Origin: Camarhynchus parvulus
Taxonomy: Eukaryota > Chordata > Aves > Passeriformes > Thraupidae
Assembly (NCBI RefSeq): GCF_901933205.1
Contig: NC_044585.1
Span: 1,736,001-1,800,000 of the forward strand
Length of the DNA: 64,000 bases
Direction of reading: 5' to 3'
Part shown: positions 41,961 to 52,080 of the stretch, one piece after another
Layout of the letters: each line of letters opens with the position of its first letter
Position numbering within the stretch: the first letter of the stretch is position 1
Program-made: the position numbers and the translations under genes
Notes under the pieces: generated by a model
Told to the model about the DNA's origin: nothing
The model's database searches: none
Seen by the model: the letters and a program-made list of their open reading frames with translations, nothing else

Positions 41961-44900
41961 ATGGCGCGGCAGGGCTCGGGGGCCATGCTAGCCTCGGGGG
42001 GCCTGGGGTTCCCCCCGCAGAACGTGGCCCGCGTGGTGGTGTGGGAGTGGCTGAACGAGCACGGGCGCTGGCGGCCCTACTCGGCCGCCGTGTGCCACCA
42101 CATCGAGAACGTGCTGAAGGAGGACGCCCGCGGCAGCGTGGTGCTGGGACAGGTCGATGTCCAGCTGGCGCCCTACGTCATCGACCTCCAGTCCATGCAT
42201 CAGTTCCGGCAGGACACGGGTAAGGGGATGGCGTCGAGCCAGGGACATCCAGCCACACGTCCGTCCTTCCGTCTGTCCATCTGTCCGTCCGTGCAGCCAT
42301 CCATCCACACAGCCTTCGCTCCCCCTCTCTCTCCATCCATTATCCATCCATCCATCCATTGGCACATTCCTCCCTCCTCCCTCTATCCTTCCATCCCGCC
42401 GTATTTCCATCTGTCCTTCCATCTTTCCCTCCCTCCTTCCTTGCCTCCATCCCTTCATCCCTCCCCCTGTCCCTGTGTGTATCTGTTTGTCTGTCATTCC
42501 ATCCATCCATCCATCCATCCATCCATCCATCCATCCATCCATCCATCCATCCATCCATCCATCCATCCATCCATCTTCCCCTCGCTCCTTATTCAGTGTA
42601 TCGCAACTTATTCATCAATTCCTTCCTTCCTTCCTTCCTTCCTTCCTTCCTTCCTTCCTTCCTTCCTTCCTTCCTTCCTTCCTTCCTTCCTTCCTTCCTT
42701 CCTTCCTTCCTTCCTTCCTTCCTTCCTTCCTTCCTTCCTTCCTTCCTTCCTTCCTTCCTTCTCTCCTTGCCTCTGTATCTCTGCTTGTCTGTCCCTTCAT
42801 TCCTCTATCCCTCCATCCCTCTATCCCTCCCTCCATCTGTCCATCCATCTGTTCCCTCACTCTCCAGGGCTCCAGTGCCCCCATGGGCCTCTCCAGGCTC
42901 CTCCATCCCTTTCCTTTCCCATCCACCACGGATCCCCATCCCAGAGGGACGTGTCCCCACATCCCTGCATGTCCTGTCCCCTCCGTGGGTGCTGTGCTGT
43001 GTCCCACTATCCCGCTGTCCCCTCCTGTTCCCCTCCAAGCTGCTCCATGCCCAGGGCAGTGGGGAGGCCCCAGCTGGGCCCTGGGAGCAGCGCTGGGCAC
43101 TGGGATGGCTGCAGCTCTGCTGGTTGGTGCTGCTGCAGCGCATCCAGGCCAGGAATCCCGTGGGAAATCAGAGCTGATCCCACACTGGGACCGAGCCCAG
43201 ACCCTGTTAGATGTGTCCCTGTCACGGTGTGACCCATTAAACCAGCACGTGCTGCCTGTGCTGTGGGGGATGTGCTGTCTTGGGTGCATTCCTGCCCGTC
43301 CCTGCATCCCTGCCCAGGGCAGGATCCGCTCCAGGCCAGGCAGAGCGGGCAGGGGACCTGCCACACCTCAGGTGACACCCGCGGCCCTGCCTGGGGACAC
43401 CCACAGCAGGACCCCCGTGGTTGTGGCACCTCCCCTGGCCACTGATGCCACCACTCCCAGTCCCCAGTGATGCAGGGTGACCCTGGTGTGGGGATAGGGA
43501 CTGAGATGGGACAGAAGCAGGGACGTGCCACCTGCCCCTGCCATCCAGCCTGGCTCTGAATCCATCCCCAGCTGGTCCCGGACTTGGCAAAGGGCAGCTT
43601 GGCACCTGCAGCCCTGAGTCAGCGAGGACACGGCCCGACCCGCGGGGTCTGTGCTGACTCAGAGCTGTGGGAGCCACCGGGACACCCTGGCTGTCCCCGT
43701 GCCACCTCCTGCCAGCTCTGGCCAGGACCCATCCTCTGACAGCAGCTGGCATCACATCCCATGGCCGCGGTGCAGGGTAACCCTTGGGGACTTGTGCCCA
43801 TGGTGGGGCCACGAATGGATTTGGGGTGACAAAGCAAGGCTTGCCAGGGTGTCCCTGGTGCCACAGTCCCTGCACCAGCAGGACTTGGGGACAGGGATGC
43901 TGAGAGAGGGACCTCAATGGCTTGTCATGGCAGGGGACGCAGCCATCGTCCCCAGCATTGTGGTCCCTGTGTGCCCCATCCCTGTGTCCATCTGTATCCA
44001 TCATCCCTCCCCTGTGGGTTTGGAGGCTGCCACATGGCTCGTGGCGCTTGGGGACAAGAGGGTCCCCTGAGCTGAGGGTGCTCCTGGTGCCTGCTGTGAC
44101 ATGGGGACACGGGGAAGGTTGGCAGGAGGTTGGGGGCTCGGGGGGCTGCGCAGTGCCTGGGGACAGACAAACCCAGTGACGAGCGAAATGAGGTGACCCC
44201 GTTCCGAGAGCGGGGACGTGCAGCCCCTCCCGGTGGCCCTGGGGACACTGGCTTGGCCCTGTGGCTCTGGCATGGCTGGCAGAGGGGACAGGGACTGGGG
44301 ACAGCTGGGGACAGCTGGCGGCCCTTGGGGACTGGGAGCTGTGTGTGCCAAGGGGATTTGGGATGGTCCTTCATCCTCTGGGGGATGCGGGATGTGAGGG
44401 GCAGGGGATGTGGGATGGGGATGTGAGGGGCAGGGGGATATGGGATGGGGGATGTGAGGTTTGGGATGGGGATGTGAGGGGCAGGGGGATTTGGGATGGG
44501 GGATGTGGGGTTTGGGATGGCGATGTGGGGTATGGGATGTGGGATTTGGGATGGGGGATGTGGGGTTTGGGATGGGGATGTGGGGTATGGGATATGGGAT
44601 TTGGGATGGGGGATGTCAGGTTTGGGATGGGGGATGTGGGATTTAGAATGGGGGTGTGAGTGGCAGGGGGATGTGGGATTTGGGAAGTGGGAGGGAGGGG
44701 CAGCGGGATTTGGGATGGGGATATGGAGTTTGGGATGGGGATGTGAGGTTTGGGATGGGGATGTGAGGGGCAGGGGGATGTGGGGTATGGGATGTGGGAT
44801 TTGGGATGGGGATGTGAGGTGCAGGGGGATGTGGGATGCATTTGCAAGGACCAGTGGATCTGGGATGTGCTTATGGGTGGGATGTGGGATTTGGACAAGA

Positions 44901-47900
44901 GCGAGCAGCAGGATGGGGGACATGGAGGCAAGGAGGCAGGGCTGGGAACTGGGGTGGGATACAGGACATGGATGTGGGGGAATGTGGAGGGGAGTGGGCA
45001 GTGGGGCTGGAGGGCAGAGGGCAGAGGGCAGTGGGCAGAGGGCAGTGGGCAGAGGGCAGTGAGCAATGGGCAGTGGGCAAAGGGCAGTGGGCAGTGGGCA
45101 GAGGGCAGTGGGCAGTGGGCAGAGGGCAGTGGGCAGTGGGCAATGGGCAGTGGGCAGAGGGCAGTGGGCAGAGGGCAGTGGGCAATGGGCAGTGGGCAGT
45201 GGGCAGAGGGCAGTGGGCAGAGGGGTTGGAGGGCAGTGCAGTGTGGGTGGCCTGGAGCCAGCAGTGGGATTTGGGATTTGGGATTTGGGATTTGGGCAGG
45301 GCGGGTAGCAGGGCCCCCCCCCGCTCCCCTCCCGGCGGAGCTGCCTCAGCACACGGCCGCAGCTGGGGCCTGGCTCTGCTGCCTGATGCGGCCCATGATT
45401 AATGACCGCTAATTAGTGCCGTTAATCGAGCTGGGCAAACGGTGCCGGCCAGGGGATAGGCAGGCCCCGTGCCGGGGGGGCACTCGAGGAGAGGCTGTGA
45501 TACCTCCCCTCACTGCAGAGCTCCGGGGGGGGCTGCGGGATCCAGTCCCATCCCAAACAAGCGGCGAGCGGCCGGGATGCGGCCGTGTGGGACAATCCCT
45601 GGCTGTGTCACTGCCAGAGCCAGCAGCTGTCAGGAAACCTCTCCTGACCGGGAAATGCTTCCCCTGCCCCGGGATGGCCACCGGGATGGGAGGGTGGGGA
45701 AGGGCTTGGACCAGAGGGATGGAAAAAAGCTGGGAAAAGCACAAGGATTTGTTGGATTCTGCCCTTTCCTGACCCAGAGATGGGGTAACTGAGAGGCTTT
45801 TAAAAAACACTTTTATTCGATTTTCAGTCTCATGTGAAGGGTGAGAGAATTCTCTGCAAATTTTGAATTCTCACCTCGGAGAATTCTCTACACCTGGCTG
45901 AGCAGCATTGCCCTTCCCAGGACATCCAGGAGGATGATCCTGAGGGGTCTGAGGCTCTGTCCGGTGGCAGCCCGAGCCACTGTCCCCAGTGTTGGGGTGA
46001 GGGTTGGATTCATCCCTAGGGAAGCGCTTTTGGGGTGCAATGGGGATTTTAGCGAAGGGGCAGAGCAGCTGTTGCACCCCAAGGCGCCTCTGTATCTCAT
46101 TCCCTGCGGGATGCCGGGCTGGAAGCTGGACGCAGGGATGTCTGAAGGTCCCCCTAGTGGTGTCACCCCCGTGTTTGTGTCCCCAGGGACCATGCGCCCC
46201 GTCCGCAGGAACTTCTACGACCCCTCCTCGGCTCCGGGGAAGGGAATCGTGTGGGAATGGGAGAACGATAACAACTCCTGGACCCCCTACGACATGGACA
46301 TCTGCATCACCATCCAGAACGCCTACGAGAAGCAGCACCCCTGGCTGGACCTCTCCTCCCTGGGCTTCTGCTACCTCATCTACTTCAGCAGCATGTCCCA
46401 AATGAACCGGCAGACGCAGCGCAAGCGGCGGCTGCGGCGCCGCATGGACCTGGCCTACCCGCTCACCATGGGCTCCATCCCCAAATCGCAGTCCTGGCCC
46501 GTGGGCGCCAGCACGGGCACCCCGTCCTGCTCGTGCCCCCAGTGCCTGCTGGTGAACAGCACCCGCGCCGCCTCCAACGCCATCCTGGCGTCCCAGCGCC
46601 GCAAGCTCTACCCGGGCGCCGTCCGCCAGAGCAGCACCTTCGCCGGGGCCGCGCTGTGGCCGCCGGGGACCGCGACACCGGCCGTGGTGGCGGCCAAGGG
46701 GGAAGGGCTGCGGGTGGCCGCAGCGGGGTTCGGCCCCGGGCAGGGCGTGCCCAGCGCGGCGCTGCCCGGGCTCAACAACCTCAACCGGCCCGGGCCGCAG
46801 CGCGGGGCTGGGCTGGGCGCCAGGGCTGCCGTGCCCCCCGGGTAAGATGGGTGGTGGCTGGGGAGGGGACAAGCGGGGTGTCACCGAGGCGGGGATGGGC
46901 ACACAGAGGGGCGAAGGGGGTGATGGGGGTGGCTCGGACCCTGCTGTCGCCTTGCGGGCAGCCCCAGCTCTTGTGGCGCTGTGTCACCTCCAGCCCTGGG
47001 GTCCCCACCCTGGGTGGTGCTGGCGGTGCTGGGATCCGTGCAGAGGGGATGTGGTGATCCGTGCCATGCTGTGCCAGGCCGTGCCATGCGCCAGGCCGTG
47101 CCATGCTATCCATGGCAGCTGAAGCACAGGGAGTGCCTGGCCCCAGGGGAATGGTGTCCCCAAGGCCAGCACGGGCTCTGTGACCCAGCTCCGGGCCTGA
47201 TGCCACCTTGGAGGGCACAGCCGTGGGGAGGGGCCGCAGCCCCTGTGTCCCCTCCCTGCTGGGGATGATTCACCAGAGGGTCCAGGTGGGCGAGCAGACC
47301 CCTGGAATTGTGTCCTGCTGGGTGTCCCTGTCCTGGCACCCACATCTCCATGGCTGTGCCCCATGGTGGGTTGGCCTGGTGTCCCCTCGGGGCTGGCAGT
47401 GCTGGGCTGAGGGGACAGGTGGCTTCTCTGAGCCCCCAGCAACTCCTGGCACATTTCCTTCCCCTGCTGACCTCCTGCTTTTGCTCCTGTGAGCAGTCCT
47501 TGTCCCTGTCCCCATCGCTGTCCCTGTCCTGGCACACACCTATGCACAGGGAGGAGGGACTGGGCTCCCATCGCTGTCCTGGCCTTGGCGTGGGTACAGG
47601 AGCTTTGGGAATGAGGGAAAACGCCCTCGTGTGGGGCTGAGAGCTGCTGAACTGATCCCTGTGATCCTTCCCTTCCCTTCCCTTCCCTTCCCTTCCCTTC
47701 CCTTCCCTTCCCTTCCCTTCCCTTCCCTTCCCTTCCCTTCCCTTCCCTTCCCTTCCCTTCCCTTCCCTTCCCTTCCCTTCCCTTCCCTTCCCCACGCTGT
47801 CCTGGGCACGGTGCCACCGGTGCCACCTGCTGCTGCCACCCAGCAGGGTGGGGGTCCCTGGGGGGCACACGAGTGGTGCCACCTCCCCGGGGGGGTGGGG

Positions 47901-50900
47901 AACACGGGTGTCACCGTCGGGATGCCGTGACAAGGCCCCCACCCCGGGTCGAGGAGGACGTGATGCCACCAGTGCCATTGGGTGCCCAGAGATGGGCAGG
48001 TGGCACTGGGTGACCGTCCCCTGGGATGGGACAGCAGCCATCCAAGCTGGGGAGGGGACACCTTGCCCTGTGTCCTGTGGGGAGGACACTGCTTGGGGAC
48101 AGTGCCAGCAGCCCCCAGGTGACACTGCCCTGTGTCCCAGGGGAGGACACTGCCCGGGGCCATGCCATGCGGGGAGGGGACAGTGCCATCGCTGCCAGCC
48201 CTGCTGAGCCCCTCCGTGTCCCCTGTCCCCTGCAGGGTCCCAGCGCTGCCGGTGAAGAACCTGAACGGCACCGGCCCCGTGCATCCCGCGCTCGCAGGTG
48301 AGCACCGGCTGCCACCGCGGGGTGCCACCGTGCGCGGGGAGCGGGGGATGGCACCAGGGGGTGGGCAGGACGGACAGACGGACAGCCAGAGGCGCTCTCC
48401 CGGCGCAGGCATGACGGGGATCCTCATGTGCGCCGCCGGGCTGCCCGTGTGCCTGACCCGCGCCCCCAAACCCATCCTGCACCCCCCGCCCGTCAGCAAG
48501 AGCGACATCAAACCCGTCCCCGGCGTCAACGGCATCTGCAGGAAAACCAAGAAGAAGCAGCTCAAGAAGAGTAAGGAGCCACCGATGTCCCTGCGGGGCC
48601 AGGGGGACACGGAGGGGGAAGTGAGGGACCCCCGGCTTTGCGTGGGATGATGCCCGTCGCGTGTGGCGGGGGTGGCAGGGCTGTCCCCGTCCCGTGTGCC
48701 GTGCCAGGGGGCGGTGGCACCGCGGGCGGGCTCTGATGATGGCATTGCCCTCAGGTAAGACCCCCGAGGACGTGGTGCGCCGCTACATCCAGAAGGTGAA
48801 GAACCCCCCGGATGAGGTGAGTGGGGGGCTCGGGGGGCTCCGGGAGGGCCGGGGGTGACCCCTCATCATCCCCCCGGGTGCTGATGGCGCTGCCGGCAGG
48901 ATTGCACCATCTGCATGGAGCGGCTGGTGACCTCCTCTGGCTACGAGGGCGTGCTGAGCCCCAGGGGCATCAAGCCGGAGCTGGTGGGCAAGCTGGGCAA
49001 GTGCGGGCACATGTACCACCTGCTGTGCCTGCTGGCCATGTACAACAACGGCAACAAGGTCAGAGCGCGCCCCGGGGCTGGCTGAGCTCGGGGGGGAGGC
49101 GCTGGGGGGGTGTTGGAGGGGGCTGGGGGATTCCAGTTGGGTGCTGGGTGGGTGCTGAGGGGTTATTGGGTGGATGCTGGGTGGGTGTTGAATGGGTTCT
49201 GGGTGGGTACTGGGTGTTGGGTGAGTGCTGAAGGGGCCCAGGTGGGTGCTGGGTGGGCGCTGGTTGGGTCCAGATGGGTGCTGGGTGGGTGTTGGGTGGG
49301 TACTGGAGAATGTTGAATGGGTTCTGGGTGTTGGGGAGTGGTGGGGGGATCCAGGTGGGTGCTGAGAGGCGCTGGATGGGTCCAGATGGGTGCTGAGGGG
49401 TGCTGGGGAGTGTTGGGTGGGTGCTGGGGAGGTCCACGTAGGTGTTGGGGAGTGCTGGGGGAATCCAGGTGGGTGCTGGGAGGTCCAGATGAGTGTTAGG
49501 TGGGTGCTGAGCAGTTCCAGGTGGGTGCTGGGTGGGTGTTGGGTGAGTGCTGGGGGATCCAGGCGGGTGGTGGCGTAGTCCAGGTGGTGCTGGGTGGGTG
49601 CTGGGGGATCCAGGTGGGTGTTGGGTGGGTGCTGAGCAGTTCCAGGTGGGTGCTGGGGGGGTCCAGGTGGGTGTTGGGGGGGGCTGGGTGGGTTGTGGGT
49701 GGGTACTGGGTGTTGGGGGAGTGCTGGGGGGTCCAGGTGGGTGCTGGGTGGATGCTGGGCAGTTCCAGGTGGGTGTTGGGTGGGTCCAAGTGGGTGTTGG
49801 TTGTGTGCTGGGGGGATCCAGGTGGGTGTTGGGTGGGTGCTTGGTGGGTGTCAGGGGTGCTGGGTGGGCGCTGGAGGGGCTGAGAGGTTCCAGGTGGGTG
49901 CTGGGTGACTACTGGGTGGGTGTTGGAGGGAGCTGGGTGGGTTGTTGGGTGGGTACTGGGGAGTGTTGAGTGGGTTCTGGGTGGGTACTGGGTGTTGGGT
50001 GAGTGCTGAGGGGGTCCAGGTGGGTGCTGGGTGGGTTTGAGGGCTTCTGGGTGGGTGCTGGGGAGTTCTGGAATGTTCCAGCTAGGTGCTGGCTGGGTGC
50101 TGGGTGGATTTGGGGGGTTGAGTGGGTGCTGGAGTGGGTGTGGGCATTGGATGGGTGCTGGGTGGGTGTTGGGTGGGGTCCAGGTGGAGGCAGGGGTGGG
50201 TGCTGGGCAGTTCCAGGCGGGTGCTGGGGGCTCCAGGTGGGTATTGGGGAGTGCTGGGTGGTCCAGGTGGTGCTGGGTGGGTGCTGGGCAGTTCCAGGTG
50301 GGTACTGGGTTGGTGCTGGGGGGTGCTGGGTGGCCCAGGTGGGTGCTGGAGGGTCCAGGTGGTGCAGGGTGGGTGTTGGGTGAGTTCTGGGTGGGCTCCA
50401 GGTGGGTGCAGGGTGGGTGCTGGGGGGTCCAGGTGCGTGCTGGGAGGTGCCACCCCTGATGCCCGCGGTGCCCCCAGGACGGGAGCCTGCAGTGCCCCAC
50501 CTGCAAGGCCATTTATGGGGAGAAGACGGGCACGCAGCCCCCCGGGAAGATGGAGTTCCACCTCATCCCCCACTCCCTCCCGGGATACACCGACTCCAAA
50601 ACCATCCGGATCGTCTACGACATCCCCACCGGCATCCAGGTGAGGGGGGACCCCCGTGGGGTAGTGACCCCACCCCGTGTCCCCGTGTCCCCGTGTCCCC
50701 GCTCACCCCCTGTCCCCACACCCACCCAGGGCCCGGAGCATCCCAACCCCGGCAAGAAATTCACGGCACGAGGCTTCCCACGGCACTGCTACCTGCCCGA
50801 CAACGAGAAGGGCAGGAAGGTGGGACTGGGGTGGGGTGGGATGGGGTGGGATGGGATGGAATGGGATGGAAGGAATGGGAGGGGATGGAATGAGAGGATG

Positions 50901-51728
50901 GCACAAAATGGGAAGGGAAGAGGTGGAAAGAGGATGGATGGGATGGAGAGTGGGGATGGGGTGGGGAAGGGAAGGTATGGGATGGGGTGGGGTGGGATGG
51001 GATGGTTAGGAATGGGGTGGGATGGAATGAGAAGAGAAAGGATGGGATGAGATGGGAAGAGAAGGAATGGGGGCAATAGAATGGGAAGGGATGGGAGGAG
51101 AATGGATGCGATGGGATGGGAAGGAATGGGATGGGATGAGGAAGAAAAGGGATGGGATGGGATGGGATGGGATGGGATAGGGTAGAATGGGAAGGGAGAG
51201 AATGGGATGGGATGGGATGGGATGGGATGGGATGGGATGGGATGGGATGGGATGGGATGGGATGGGATGGGATGGGATGGGGAGGCTGCAGCTGCACTCC
51301 TCAGCTGAACGAAGTGGGGGATACCACAAGGAAGGGTGGCATCTTGTGGGCACTGTGCTGAATCCCACTCTGGAGGGCTGAGGCTGTGCTGTGCCAGGGG
51401 AGGAGGTGCCAGGCCGTGCCAGGGGTGCCGGGTGGCTGTGCCAGTCCATGCCAGGCCGTGCCAGGGGTGCCGGGTGGGTGAGCCATGGCCGTGCCCGCCG
51501 CAGGTGCTGAAGCTGCTGATCGTGGCCTGGGACCGGCGGCTCATCTTCACCATCGGCACCTCCAACACCACGGGCGAGTCGGACACGGTGGTGTGGAACG
51601 AGATCCACCACAAGACCGAGTTCGGATCCAACCTGACGGGGCACGGCTACCCCGACCCCAACTACCTGGACAACGTGCTGGCCGAGCTGCTGGCCCAGGG
51701 CGTGTCCGAGGCCACCCTGAAGGACTGA
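41961..51728 (+). CDS. DTX1: DTX1, Deltex-1 E3 ubiquitin ligase (complete, 611 aa)
   Basis: Nine coding exons: 41961-42219, 46187-46841, 48236-48297, 48409-48570, 48755-48816, 48900-49058, 50478-50639, 50730-50819, 51504-51728, total 1836 nt (human protein 620 aa). Two WWE domains come first (about 14-92 with [20 protein letters not shown], and about 95-170 with [20 protein letters not shown]), which bind Notch ankyrin repeats or ADP-ribose. A Pro/Ala/Gly-rich linker follows, then a C3HC4 RING (about 402-463: [21 protein letters not shown]) and the Deltex C-terminal domain ending GVSEATLKD. The protein is a cytosolic/nuclear Notch modulator. The start gives [20 protein letters not shown], aligned in length with human. 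Introns 1 and 6 are full of tandem repeats, but every coding exon keeps frame. Confidence 0.97.
42340..42770 (+). repeat. Compound tetranucleotide arrays (ATCC)n and (TTCC)n, DTX1 intron 1
   Basis: ATCC repeats at about 42498-42572, then a pure TTCC run of about 36 copies at 42624-42768. Shorter ccatctgtccat-type units lie on either side. Such pure arrays are usually length-polymorphic. Confidence 0.95.
42850..44370 (+). other. DTX1 intron 1, unique part
   Basis: GC-rich intronic DNA without a recognised exon or transposon. Open frames on both strands show no family resemblance. Confidence 0.45.
44380..45300 (+). repeat. Two G-rich minisatellites, DTX1 intron 1
   Basis: 44380-44830: units built on gggatgtggggtttgggatg. 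45007-45230: a 7-bp based array (GGGCAGT / GGGCAGA) of about 30 copies. Both are strongly G-rich on the transcribed sense. Confidence 0.9.
47675..47792 (+). repeat. (CCCTT)n microsatellite, DTX1 intron 2
   Basis: About 23 perfect pentamer copies; polypyrimidine on the DTX1 sense strand. Confidence 0.95.
49105..50450 (+). repeat. G-rich minisatellite filling DTX1 intron 6
   Basis: About 1.35 kb of units built from gggtgggtgctgggtgggtg and ggggtccaggtgggtgctgg, occupying nearly the whole intron between the RING exons 48900-49058 and 50478-50639. Runs of three or more G are spaced a few bases apart throughout the sense strand. Confidence 0.93.
50830..51283 (+). repeat. (GGGAT)n-related array, DTX1 intron 8
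   Basis: Imperfect gggatggg units with aagaga and ggaatg variants, becoming a pure (GGGAT) run at 51205-51282. It fills most of the intron before the final DTX1 exon. Confidence 0.93.
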
Positions 51729-52080
51729 GGCGGGCTGCGGCTGCCCTCGGCCCCGTGCCCCGCCCGTGCCGCCGCCGCCTGCGCCGCTTCACCGCAGCCC
51801 CGCCCGGCGAGCTCGTCCCCCGTCCCGGGCCGCCCGGTGCCACCCACCGCGTGTCCCCGTGTCTGTCTGTCTGTCTGTCCCGTCCCGGCTCGCCCCGCTC
51901 TCGTGGCGATAGCGTCGTGGTCTTTTTCTACCCGTGGCCTCTTTGCGCGTCTGTGCCACCCGTGTCACCCGTGTCACCCGTGCACCCGTGTCGCCCGCCG
52001 CTGCCCCAGGAGCCGCGCACAGCCGGTGCCGTGTACATCTCTGTGTTACAGAATACACCCCGTGCCGGGCTGCTGGCCCC
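51729..52080 (+). terminator. DTX1: DTX1 3' UTR
   Basis: GC-rich 3' UTR after the TGA at 51726-51728, with a (CTGT) run at 51861-51880. No AATAAA or ATTAAA is seen; a possible weak signal is gaatacacc near 52050, so the end is uncertain. The complementary strand is the predicted open tail of RASAL1. Confidence 0.45.

Noticed and set aside
44871..45352. Open frames of Ala-His-Cys-Pro-Leu repeats on the minus strand
   Set aside because: They are translations of the 7-bp GGGCAGT/GGGCAGA array in DTX1 intron 1.
47675..47792. Possible telomere-like repeat (CCCTT)
   Set aside because: Pentamer without the A of CCCTAA; simple microsatellite in DTX1 intron 2.
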